Shown here in pieces: positions 54,235 to 62,156 of a stretch of DNA of 64,000 nt. Each line of letters starts with the position of its first letter. The stretch's first letter is position 1. The stretch lies in contig NZ_LOJF01000001.1 of the NCBI RefSeq assembly GCF_001494635.1, positions 62,001 through 126,000 on the forward strand, read 5' to 3'. Source of the stretch: Tractidigestivibacter scatoligenes (GTDB lineage: Bacteria > Actinomycetota > Coriobacteriia > Coriobacteriales > Atopobiaceae). The position numbers and the translations under genes are program-made. The notes beneath the pieces are model-generated. The model was not told the DNA's origin. It worked only from the letters and a program-made list of their open reading frames with translations, and ran no database searches.

Positions 54235-54561
54235 AGGAAGCATGCGATTTGGTATCGTATCACAGCTGTTGCAGATATGACCATCTGTGACCTGCGATTG
54301 TGTGCCCAAATCCACAAGCGTCGTACCCACCGACGCAATAGCCTCCGCTTCCACGCGTCCTACTCCGTCCCAAAGATTACGGATTCTTCCTGACACTAAT
54401 TTGACGCCGCGCGGACAGCCCGCATGCACGTAGCTGTCAGGCATTGCCCTGGGGGCGGTAGATGCTGTGGCCGCGCTCCACAGAAATTCGTAGCGAGGAC
54501 ATTCTGCCCCACAACTTCTCCATATATGCGCTCTGTACACCTACGGGCTTTCCCGGGGCAT

Positions 54562-54592
54562 CAAAAAAGGCAGGCGCCCAACGGCACCTGCC
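54562..54592 (-). terminator. Rho-independent terminator of the tRNA-Ser pair
   Basis: GGCAGG...CCTGCC with inner CGCC/GGCA pairing is followed on the minus strand by TTTTTT. It lies 13 bp after tRNA-Ser(CGA). Confidence 0.85.
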
Positions 54593-54604
54593 CTGACCTT
54601 CAAA

Positions 54605-54694
54605 TGGCGGAGGGGGAGGGATTCGAACCCTCGTACCCCCGAAGGGGTAAACGGTTTTCGAGACCGCCGCATTCAACCACTCTGCCACCCCTCC
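54605..54694 (-). tRNA. tRNA-Ser(CGA)
   Basis: Acceptor GGAGGGG/CCCCTCC, anticodon loop CTCGAAA (anticodon CGA), long variable arm TACCCCTTCGGGGGTA, T arm GAGGG-TTCGAAT-CCCTC. Discriminator G and CCA are encoded (TGGC on the plus strand at 54605-54608). Confidence 0.97.
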
Positions 54695-54738
54695 GTGGGG
54701 TGAAAAGCGGCGCCCCAGTGGGACGCCGCTGGATTTAC

Positions 54739-54829
54739 TGGCGGAGAGTCTGGGATTTGAACCCAGGATACGCTTTAGGCGTATACACGATTTCCAATCG
54801 TGCTCCTTCGGCCACTCGGACAACTCTCC
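54739..54829 (-). tRNA. tRNA-Ser(GGA)
   Basis: Acceptor GGAGAGT/ACTCTCC, anticodon loop TTGGAAA (anticodon GGA), long variable arm ATACGCCTAAAGCGTAT, T arm with GGTTCAAATCC. CCA is encoded. It lies 44 bp before tRNA-Ser(CGA) and shares its terminator. Confidence 0.97.
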
Positions 54830-54961
54830 AGGAACCGCGACGGCTAGTATATCGTATGTTCACGGGAAATGGGAAGTAGTTTTTCTCTCCACCAGTTCTT
54901 CTCGCCGATACGCGCAAATGTGCGAGAAAATCTACAGTTACCCAACCCAAAAGGAGTCAGG

Positions 54962-55720
54962 ATGCCGGAGCTGTTCTCAAAGTTTGGCCCCGAGATGGCC
55001 GCTGTGTCACTGCCTGCCTGGCTCGACCTGGCGGCGCTCATGGTTGGCGCCGTCTCCGGCGTGCTGGTGGCCCACGAGCGTAAGCTTGATCTTGTGGGCT
55101 TTGTTGGCCTCGCGATGCTCTGCGGCTTGGGCGGCGGACTTATCCGCGACGTCACCATGCAGGTGGACTCGGTCTACATGCTCTCTTCTCCCTACGCCAT
55201 ACCCGCTGCCGCAGGCATGGGCATCTTCGCCTTCTTGTTCCCAAGCCTCTTCGATAAGTTCTCAAATCTCATCGAGTGGGTCGATATCGTCTCTGTGGGA
55301 CTCTTCGCGCTCATGGGAACCGACAAGGCCATCGTCTATGGGCTTCTGCCGTTCTCGGCAATCCTCATGGGAACCTTGACCGGCGTGGGCGGCGGCATGC
55401 TGCGTGACGTCTTTCTCGGAGACATCCCCCGCATCTTCAAGCCGAGCAACTACTACGCACTGTGCGCCCTGGCCGGCTCTACCATCTATTACGTGACGGT
55501 CATGGTCTTCTGGCTTGGGAAGCCCTGGGCGGCCTTCCTGTGCGTCGCAGTGACCGTGGGCCTCAGGCGCTGGTCGCTTCACTACAACGTGATCTCGCCC
55601 AACGACGTGAACCTTGCCCCGCGCGTGGCCGGCGGGGTTCGCAAGATCACCCGCCGCGTCTCGAGGACCAAGAGCTCTGCGAGAAGAAACCGCAGCTCTG
55701 CTCGGAGACGGAACGGCTAG
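54962..55720 (+). CDS. TRIC-family cation channel (UPF0126/YvgT-like)
   Basis: A 252-aa membrane protein with about seven helices in two UPF0126 repeats: GAVSGVLVAHERKLDLVGF, then GLGGGLIRDV, and FALMGTDKAIVYG with GVGGGMLRDVFLG. The paired GGGxxRD motifs define prokaryotic TRIC channels. A basic Arg/Ser tail of about 35 residues follows. AAAGGAGTCAGG precedes ATG 54962; upstream codons to 54869 are dropped. Confidence 0.92.
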   Translation: MPELFSKFGPEMAAVSLPAWLDLAALMVGAVSGVLVAHERKLDLVGFVGLAMLCGLGGGLIRDVTMQVDSVYMLSSPYAIPAAAGMGIFAFLFPSLFDKFSNLIEWVDIVSVGLFALMGTDKAIVYGLLPFSAILMGTLTGVGGGMLRDVFLGDIPRIFKPSNYYALCALAGSTIYYVTVMVFWLGKPWAAFLCVAVTVGLRRWSLHYNVISPNDVNLAPRVAGGVRKITRRVSRTKSSARRNRSSARRRNG

Positions 55721-55721
55721 C

Positions 55722-55762
55722 CAGCAAAAAGGCGCCGCGGAGTTCCCGCGGCGCCCTCGTTG
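55722..55762. repeat. 41-bp terminator repeat, copy 1
   Basis: CAGCAAAAAGGCGCCGCGGA followed by GTTCCCGCGGCGCCCTCGTTG is identical to 59407-59447, same orientation. The stem GGCGCCGCGG/CCGCGGCGCC (55731-55755) with A5 on the left makes a minus-strand terminator for the PTS gene and may also end the TRIC gene. Confidence 0.9.
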
Positions 55763-55834
55763 CCTATTTGCGAATTGTGCAGCCGTAGGGCGCACATCTC
55801 TCAGACTCAGGTGACATTCCTCAGCGGAAATACT

Positions 55835-57238
55835 TTACGCAGCGCTCTTCTTCGCCTCACGCTTACGGCGGATGCTCATCAGCGCGATGATCAAGACGCA
55901 GCTTACGATAGAGCCCACGGCAATACTCAACACCCATGCAATCGGGTTGTTAATGACGCCGGGGATGAGCAGCAGGAATAGCCCGCCGTGAGGCGCGTTA
56001 AGAGTGACTCCGCTCACAAGGCAAATGGACGCACCAACAAAGTTGCCCACAAATGTCGACAGGATAATCTCGAGGGGATAGCTCGCAGCAAAGGGGATAC
56101 ATCCCTCGGTGATGAAGGACAGACCGAGCAGCAGGCATGCCTTCCCCGCCGCGCGCTCATCCTCACTCCAAAGCTTGCCACGAACAATCGTAGCGAGCGC
56201 CAGGCCAATCGGAGGCACCATGCCAACAAGCATAGCGGCAGCCATCGGGGCGGTAATGCCTTCGCCAAGCAGGCCAACTGCAAATGCATACAGCACGTGC
56301 GACATCGCTCCGCCAAGGTCGAGATACATAAGGGAGAAGATCAACGAGAGCAGGAGCGGCGCTGAGTTGACTGAATTCGTGAGAAGATCATTGAGTGCCG
56401 CAGTGAGCCAAGCAACGGGCTGTCCAACAACAAAGTACATAATGAGTCCGACAGCCGCAGTGCTCAGAATTGGCAGAATCAGGATGGGCTTGAGGCCATT
56501 CAGCGTAACAGGCAGCTTGATCCACTTGTTGAGATAAAAGGTGATGTAACCAGCGAGCAAACCAGAGACGATGCCGCCAATGAAGCCAGCACCAATGTTT
56601 GCCGCAATCATGCCGCCAATGATGCCAGGTACAAAACCGGGACGGTCAGCCACAGAGCTTGCGATAAATGCCGAGAAGACCGGAATCATCAGGCCAAGGC
56701 CAATGCCACCCATAGCATTGAGAGCCCAACCGATTGTTCCATTTTGATTTGCCACATCAAGCCCGAAACAGAAGCTCAACGCGGTGAGAATGCCACCTGC
56801 AACAACAACTGGGATCATGTGGGAGACGCCATCCATGACATGCTGGAATACTCCCTTGGCTCCATTCGCTGCTGCAGCGGGAGCAGGCTGATCAGTAGAC
56901 ATATCAGCTGCGCCCTCAACGCGCTTCACCCCCTTACCCGCAAGCGCATCTTCGATGGTAGTGTCTGGGTGCTTGAGCGCAGCGTCAGCCGTAACCTCAA
57001 GTACATTTCGGCCTGCAAAGCGCGACTCGTCAATGGCCTTGTCTACGGCAAATACGATTGCGTCTGCAGAGGCAATGTCATCCGGTTCGAGAGCGTTCTC
57101 GACGCCTGTAGCGCCTTGTGTCTCGACGTGAATCTCATAACCCTTCTCGGCTGCATACTTTTTCATGGCTTCAGCAGCCATATATGTGTGCGCAATGCCA
57201 GTAACACACGATGTGATAGCAACGATCTTCTTACTCAC
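55835..57238 (-). CDS. PTS fructose-family EIIBC component
   Basis: A 467-aa sugar permease. EIIB (about 1-105) has the phosphocysteine C11 in ITSCVTGIAHTYMAAE. An Ala-rich linker leads to EIIC (about 128-465, eight to ten helices) with DGVSHMIPVVVAGGIL and ITEGCIPFAASYP. There is no EIIA domain and no separate EIIA gene in this cassette, so it must borrow one. Fructose-type EII enzymes usually yield a ketose 1-phosphate. Its codons are more AT-rich than those of flanking genes. A TTGT-N4-ACAA operator lies 90 bp upstream of the start. Confidence 0.92.
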   Translation of the reverse strand: MSKKIVAITSCVTGIAHTYMAAEAMKKYAAEKGYEIHVETQGATGVENALEPDDIASADAIVFAVDKAIDESRFAGRNVLEVTADAALKHPDTTIEDALAGKGVKRVEGAADMSTDQPAPAAAANGAKGVFQHVMDGVSHMIPVVVAGGILTALSFCFGLDVANQNGTIGWALNAMGGIGLGLMIPVFSAFIASSVADRPGFVPGIIGGMIAANIGAGFIGGIVSGLLAGYITFYLNKWIKLPVTLNGLKPILILPILSTAAVGLIMYFVVGQPVAWLTAALNDLLTNSVNSAPLLLSLIFSLMYLDLGGAMSHVLYAFAVGLLGEGITAPMAAAMLVGMVPPIGLALATIVRGKLWSEDERAAGKACLLLGLSFITEGCIPFAASYPLEIILSTFVGNFVGASICLVSGVTLNAPHGGLFLLLIPGVINNPIAWVLSIAVGSIVSCVLIIALMSIRRKREAKKSAA

Positions 57239-57327
57239 TCGCGTACCCCTCTCTTATTATCAATTCCCTTATGGAAGGCAAGCGCCGGAGCGCTCGACTA
57301 CCTCTTCGGCACGATAATGTACACCTA

Positions 57328-57345
57328 AATTTGTCTCTACAAATT
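57328..57345. promoter_or_regulatory. GntR-type operator upstream of the PTS gene
   Basis: AATTTGTCTCTACAAATT is a perfect dyad of 7-bp arms with CTCT centre. TTTGTCTCTA recurs twice before the aldolase gene at 58359-58368 and 58373-58382. TTGT-N4-ACAA fits HutC-subfamily GntR operators, and the regulator gene lies between the two sites. Confidence 0.65.
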
Positions 57346-57362
57346 CATATCTTCAAAAAATT

Positions 57363-57388
57363 CCGACCGGTATGTTTTTACCGGTCGG
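57363..57388 (-). terminator. Terminator of the GntR regulator gene
   Basis: CCGACCGGTA and TACCGGTCGG form a 10-bp stem; on the minus strand AATTTTTTGAA follows. It lies 55 bp past the regulator stop. Confidence 0.85.
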
Positions 57389-57442
57389 CGGAAACTAGAG
57401 AATCATGCGGTTGCAGAGTAGGTTCAATAACTATTCAGTGCC

Positions 57443-58144
57443 TTACCTGACAGACTGCGTTTTAATCTCTTGTTCGTTGGAAATCTCCGATACGAACTGC
57501 AGAACGACATTTCGTGTTGAATAGATTACGTGGTCAGTCTGAAATATTGGAGTACCTACCTGAATACAAAGCAGGTTGGCAATGTGGTCATCGGCAACGA
57601 TGGGACGAATGGTCTGCAAGTCATGGCTTACCGTATATCCGCATGTTTCCATATAAGAAAGCATAGAGCCATGGAGCGTCTCCTCGTTTAGGTTACGAAA
57701 GAGGTATCTAGGCATGTAGGCGTTATCTACAAGACGTGGCTTACCGTCAAGAAAACGCTGACGGCTATAGTGCACAAGCGGCTCATCCGAGCCTAAGTGA
57801 AAAATATCCGAAAGGTTCCCGCACGGCACTTCCTCGTAGAAAAGAACTTTGCTTTCGACAGTACGTCCTCTTGCGGCGTTACGCTCGCTCAGAGATCGAA
57901 GGCTGTAGAGGTTAAAGAACTCTGGGGGATTTACGAAAGTGCCGGCTCCTTGTCGACTGTGAACAAGTCCATCCTGCTTGAGGTGTTGAATAGCTTTCTG
58001 GAGCGTAGTCCGACTCACGTCGTAACGCTTGCAGAGTACGGATTCGTTGTCCATCGTTCCCCATGGCTGGTAATAGCCGGAGAGTATTTTATTTTTAAGG
58101 TCATGGTAGATAGCATCCTGCTTTGTCATGCGCTTCTCTTCCAT
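57443..58144 (-). CDS. GntR-family (HutC subfamily) transcriptional regulator
   Basis: A 233-aa regulator. The winged-helix domain (about 5-75) reads YHDLKNKILSGYYQPWG, CKRYDVSRTTLQKAIQHL and DGLVHSRQGAGTFV. The effector domain (about 95-230) has the UTRA pattern (VHYSRQRFLDGKPRLVDNAY, ICIQVGTPIF-like LLCIQVGTPIFQTDHVIY). It probably senses a sugar phosphate and controls the PTS and aldolase genes on either side through TTTGTCTCTA sites. GGAGGAACC precedes ATG 58144. Confidence 0.92.
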   Translation of the reverse strand: MEEKRMTKQDAIYHDLKNKILSGYYQPWGTMDNESVLCKRYDVSRTTLQKAIQHLKQDGLVHSRQGAGTFVNPPEFFNLYSLRSLSERNAARGRTVESKVLFYEEVPCGNLSDIFHLGSDEPLVHYSRQRFLDGKPRLVDNAYMPRYLFRNLNEETLHGSMLSYMETCGYTVSHDLQTIRPIVADDHIANLLCIQVGTPIFQTDHVIYSTRNVVLQFVSEISNEQEIKTQSVR

Positions 58145-58343
58145 GGTTCCTCCTGGCTTTTCAAGTCAGCTTCGAATACAAAGGATTGATGCGGAACAAG
58201 TCAGACGCCTGTTTCCTACAACTTATCCATCTTGTCACATACCCCATTCTCATCCGGTTCCACAAATAAAGACACTACATATAAGTCTCGACCAATATGG
58301 CTATCGAGAGATAAGCGGTCGGCAGCTGAGTAGCTGCAAATGA

Positions 58344-58382
58344 TATAGTTACTACAAATTTGTCTCTACTTTTTTGTCTCTA
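58344..58382 (+). promoter_or_regulatory. Aldolase promoter and GntR operators
   Basis: A TATAGT -10-like box (58344-58349) is followed directly by ACAAATTTGTCTCTAC and a second TTTGTCTCTA (58373-58382). Operator copies just downstream of the -10 fit repression. The rest of the 58145-58443 gap is AT-rich and has no gene. Confidence 0.55.
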
Positions 58383-58443
58383 TGATTTAGGATATTTGGG
58401 TAATCGGCGGCTATTCCGGGCGCCCAATCGGATTGGAGACAAG

Positions 58444-59325
58444 ATGCTTGTTAACCTTCGCGATATTTGTGCAGTAGCAGAACAGCACAGCATTGCTGTT
58501 GCGTCCTTCAATACACCGAGCTTCGAGGCAGTTCGTGCTGCAGTGGAAGCTGCAGAGGAAACTGGTTTCCCCGTTATTTTGAGCCATGCCCAGGGGCACG
58601 AAGAGATTGCGCCTCTCGAGTGGATTGGCCCGATGATGGTTGAGGCGGCCGAGCGCTCCTCCGCACTCGTGTGCGTACACCTTGATCACTGCGAGGATCT
58701 CTCGTACATGCGCAAGGCGCTAGATTTGGGCTTCTCTGGAGCCATGTATGACGGCTCGTTTCTCCCCTACGATGAAAATGTTTCCAACTCTAAGCGCGCT
58801 GCCAGAATGGTAGCCAACTACGACTGCGGCCTCGAGTGTGAGCTTGGTTCGATGGGCACGCGCGAGAATGGCGCCGGTCATGAAAATGATCATGTTGGAC
58901 AGGCAACGTACACCGATCCCGACCAGGCGGCAGAATTCATAGAGGAAACCGGGCTCGATATTTTGGCATGCTCGTTTGGCACTGTTCATGGCATTTACAA
59001 GGGAGAGCCACACCTTAACTACGATGTATTGCGTGAAATCCGCAACCGCGTAGATGTACCTCTGGTAATGCATGGCGGTTCCGGTGTATCTGACGCTGAC
59101 TACCAAAGGTGCGTTGAAGCGGGCATCCGTAAGGTCAACTACTTCACCTATGGCGCAAAGTTTGCAGGCGAAGCAGTTCGGAAGCTTATCAAGGATTTCG
59201 AAGCGAAGGATTCGGGTTCGATTGTCTATTGGCAAGATATGACTACGGTTGCTCATGAGACGCTGTTTGAAGACTTCAAGCACGTCATTAATGTGCTCTC
59301 AAACGGGCAGGCCCCCGTTGCCTAA
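58444..59325 (+). CDS. Class II ketose-bisphosphate aldolase family protein
   Basis: A 293-aa zinc aldolase of the FbaA/GatY/IolJ family. Zinc and catalytic motifs are VCVHLDHCED (His ligand and catalytic Asp), MYDGSFLPYDEN, LECELGSMG, FGTVHGIYKG (His ligand) and MHGGSGVSD (His ligand). The phosphate-binding NxDT motif is NYFTYG, a departure from typical FbaA. With the PTS gene it probably cleaves the imported sugar phosphate. GGAGACAAG precedes ATG 58444. Confidence 0.9.
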   Translation: MLVNLRDICAVAEQHSIAVASFNTPSFEAVRAAVEAAEETGFPVILSHAQGHEEIAPLEWIGPMMVEAAERSSALVCVHLDHCEDLSYMRKALDLGFSGAMYDGSFLPYDENVSNSKRAARMVANYDCGLECELGSMGTRENGAGHENDHVGQATYTDPDQAAEFIEETGLDILACSFGTVHGIYKGEPHLNYDVLREIRNRVDVPLVMHGGSGVSDADYQRCVEAGIRKVNYFTYGAKFAGEAVRKLIKDFEAKDSGSIVYWQDMTTVAHETLFEDFKHVINVLSNGQAPVA

Positions 59326-59406
59326 CCATTGGAGCCGCTTAGATATTTGCAGTAAATCGGTTTGACGTGTTCTTTTCACGACAATCGAGAGTAAGTCAGT
59401 TATCTA

Positions 59407-59447
59407 CAGCAAAAAGGCGCCGCGGAGTTCCCGCGGCGCCCTCGTTG
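59407..59447. repeat. 41-bp terminator repeat, copy 2
   Basis: Identical to 55722-55762, in the same orientation. The hairpin 59416-59440 with A5 on its left is the minus-strand Rho-independent terminator of typA. The two copies bracket the PTS/GntR/aldolase cassette. Confidence 0.9.
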
Positions 59448-59474
59448 TTCTTGCAGGTTGTGCAGGTCGTTGTC

Positions 59475-61313
59475 CTACTTGTCCACCAGGCCGTGGCGCA
59501 CGCGCCACTTGCGGCACTCGACCTCTGAGAGGATACGCTTGCGCATGCGGATGTTCTTGGGCGTAATCTCGACCAGCTCGTCATCCATGATGTACTCAAG
59601 CGCCTCTTCCAGCGTGAACGTGCGCGGCGGCGTGAGCTGCACCGCAATATCTGCGGTGGAGCTGCGCTGATTGCCCAGGCTCTTGGTGCGCGCGATGTTC
59701 ACCACGATGTCGCCAGGCTTGGAGCGCTCGCCCACGATCATGCCCTCGTAGCACTCGTCACCGGGGCCAACGAAGAGCGTTCCGCGGTCCTGCAGGTTGC
59801 CCAGGGCGTAGGCCACGGCCTTCTCGGTGGACATGGAGATCATGGCGCCGTTCTGACGCTTGCCCAGCTCGCCCTCCATGGGACCGTACTCGAGGAAGTT
59901 GTGATAGAACACAGCCTCGCCGTGGGTCACGTTGAGGATGCGGTTTTTGAGACCCATGACACCACGTGTGGGAATCTTGAACTCGAGGTGGTCCTGCTTC
60001 ACGCCCGAGACCATGTTGGTCATGTTGCCGCCGGAGTTGCCAAAGAGCTCGATGACCTTACCGGAGTACTCGCCGGGGCACTCGACCACGGCCTCCTCGA
60101 TGGGCTCGAGCTTGTGGCCATGGCCATCGTCCTTGAAGAGGACGCGCGGGCGGCCAACCTGGAACTCGAAGCCCTCGCGGCGCATCTGCTCCATGAGGAC
60201 CGAGAGGTGCAGGATGCCGCGACCAGCAACCTCGACGCCGGTCTTATCGGGCAGCTCCTCGATGCGCATGGTGACGTTGTTCTCGCGCTCCGTCATCAGA
60301 CGCTCCTTGAGCTGGCGGCCACCAACAATGTCGCCATCGCGGCCCACGAGCGGCGAGGTGGACGCCTCAAACACAACAGACATGGTGGGCGGATCGATCT
60401 CGATGGGGTCAAGCTCCACGGGGTTCTCGGGGTCGGTGTAGACGTCGCCAATATCGGTGTGGTCAACGCCCACCACGGCAGCGATGTCGCCCGCCTGGGC
60501 CTCGCTGCACTCCTTGCGGCCCAGGTAGTCAAAGGTGAAGAGCTGCTTGACCTGGCTCATCTCGCGGCTGCCGTCGTTCTTCACCACAAGAATCTTGTCG
60601 CCGGCGTGGATGGTACCCGAGTAGATGCGGCCAATGCCAATGCGGCCCACGTAATCGGAGTGGTCAACGGTCACGCACTGCATGGCCAGCGGACCCTCGA
60701 GGTCGACGTCGGGCGCAGGCATGGCGTCGATAATCATGTCGAGCAGCGGATACATATCCATGTTGCCGTCGTTGGGGTCGAGGCGTGCGAAGCCGTTGAC
60801 GGCCGATGCGTACACCACGTGCTCCATGGCAAACTCAAGTTCCTCGTCGGTGGCACCCAGGTCCATCATGAGGTCGAGGCAGTCGTTCAGGGCCTTCTCG
60901 GGGTTGGCGCCATCGCGGTCGATCTTGTTGATGACAACCATGATTGCAAGGTGTGCGGCAATGGCGTGCGAGAGGACGAAGCGCGTCTGGGGCATGGGGC
61001 CCTCGGCCGCGTCTACCAGCAGCAGCGCGCCATCTGCCATCTTGAGCACGCGCTCGACCTCGCCGCCAAAGTCTGCGTGGCCCGGGGTGTCGATGACGTT
61101 AATCTTGATGCCCTGGTACTCGATGGAGATGTTCTTGGCCAGGATGGTGATGCCTCGCTCGCGCTCCTGGTCGTTGGAGTCAAGCACGCGCTCCTGAACC
61201 TGCTGGTTCTCGCGGAAGGCGTGGGTGGCCTTGAGCATCTGGTCAACCAGCGTAGTCTTGCCGTGGTCGACGTGGGCAATGATTGCGATGTTTCTAATCT
61301 GCTCTTGGAGCAT
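59475..61313 (-). CDS. typA: Translational GTPase TypA/BipA
   Basis: A 612-aa ribosome-associated GTPase for 50S assembly and stress growth. G motifs: AHVDHGKTTLVD, RERGITI, DTPGHADFGGEVERVL, NKIDRDGA; the C-terminal domain has VVECPGEYSGKVIELF and RTKSLGNQR. ATG 61313 has GAGAGG at good spacing; a GTG two codons earlier is an alternative. Confidence 0.97.
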   Translation of the reverse strand: MLQEQIRNIAIIAHVDHGKTTLVDQMLKATHAFRENQQVQERVLDSNDQERERGITILAKNISIEYQGIKINVIDTPGHADFGGEVERVLKMADGALLLVDAAEGPMPQTRFVLSHAIAAHLAIMVVINKIDRDGANPEKALNDCLDLMMDLGATDEELEFAMEHVVYASAVNGFARLDPNDGNMDMYPLLDMIIDAMPAPDVDLEGPLAMQCVTVDHSDYVGRIGIGRIYSGTIHAGDKILVVKNDGSREMSQVKQLFTFDYLGRKECSEAQAGDIAAVVGVDHTDIGDVYTDPENPVELDPIEIDPPTMSVVFEASTSPLVGRDGDIVGGRQLKERLMTERENNVTMRIEELPDKTGVEVAGRGILHLSVLMEQMRREGFEFQVGRPRVLFKDDGHGHKLEPIEEAVVECPGEYSGKVIELFGNSGGNMTNMVSGVKQDHLEFKIPTRGVMGLKNRILNVTHGEAVFYHNFLEYGPMEGELGKRQNGAMISMSTEKAVAYALGNLQDRGTLFVGPGDECYEGMIVGERSKPGDIVVNIARTKSLGNQRSSTADIAVQLTPPRTFTLEEALEYIMDDELVEITPKNIRMRKRILSEVECRKWRVRHGLVDK

Positions 61314-61471
61314 GGGCACCTCTCGTCTAGCTCGCTAGCGTAGCAAACGCCAACGCTTACGGATTCGCGGCAACTTTATACCAGCGCGAGGGCCAGCGGA
61401 CCCCACAGCGCATCGTTCCACGCAAACTGCTATATGGTACGCCAAAGAGGCCGAGGAGCGCGACGCTTCGC

Positions 61472-61927
61472 TTATCCCAGCAGGTTCTCCACCTCGCCGG
61501 CAGGGGCGGGGTCTGTCCAGGCAAAGTTGTCACCTTCGCCTTTACCATCTACAAGCGAGAAGGCCGAGAAACTCGTACGGCCTCGCTCGCCAAACTCGAG
61601 TAATACCGCATCTTGGTAGGCGCCGCGCTCGTCGGCAACAGCACCCTCGTAGGCAAGGGCATAGCGCATGGGGTCTCCAAGCTTGGCGCCCGCGTCACCG
61701 TGAGATCGCGCAAGGTCGCGCACCTTCTTGCGGGCACCCTCGAGGCACTCCTCCGGACCATCATCGGCAAAGGTGTAACTGGCAACGTGGCAGGCGGCAT
61801 CTTCGACGGCGAGAATCACATCCAGTTCAACGCCCTCTGCCAGCACGTCGAACGCCTGGCCCATGAGGGTGCTCGAGAGGTCATCCAGCTCCGGCGAGAC
61901 GCCCTGTCCGTTCTTCTCGGCACCCAT
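61472..61927 (-). CDS. Hypothetical protein
   Basis: A 151-aa cytosolic protein. Residues about 12-120 are a mixed alpha/beta region (SSTLMGQAFDVLAEGVELDV, then ILAVEDAACHVASYTFADDG and ALAYEGAVADERGAYQDAVL). GGGAGG precedes ATG 61927. It lies 158 bp upstream of typA in the same direction. The family is not recognised. The longer frame to 62551 passes through a family C repeat and the mgtA gene and is rejected. Confidence 0.75.
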   Translation of the reverse strand: MGAEKNGQGVSPELDDLSSTLMGQAFDVLAEGVELDVILAVEDAACHVASYTFADDGPEECLEGARKKVRDLARSHGDAGAKLGDPMRYALAYEGAVADERGAYQDAVLLEFGERGRTSFSAFSLVDGKGEGDNFAWTDPAPAGEVENLLG

Positions 61928-62015
61928 GAGGCCTCCCTGTTGCCTGCGTTGTTCTGACACACACATGGTAGCCGTTCCGGACCACGGCATGGTGGTACTC
62001 TCCTCCCCACCCCCC

Positions 62016-62098
62016 CCTTCTTTATCGGTTTCTGTGAAACGGACATTGCGTTTGCCCAGTTGGCGAGAAGCAGAATTCACAGATACCGATAAAGAAGG
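62016..62098. repeat. REPIN-like inverted repeat, family C copy 3
   Basis: 23-nt arms (CCTTCTTTATCGGTTTCTGT plus GAA and complement, one mismatch) flank a 37-nt spacer. Arms resemble copy 1 (TTCTTTAGCGG) and the spacer, read in reverse, has the same CTTCTCGCCAACTGGGCAAA as copy 1. Confidence 0.85.
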
Positions 62099-62156
62099 AA
62101 CAGGAGAGGAGGGAGCGGAGGGGGCAAGAGCGTCACGGCAGCAAGGTACCAGGCCA

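Noticed and set aside
54605-55762. Integration of the sugar cassette at the tRNA-Ser genes
   Set aside because: No integrase and no tRNA 3' duplicate were found; the duplicated sequence is the typA terminator, not a tRNA end.
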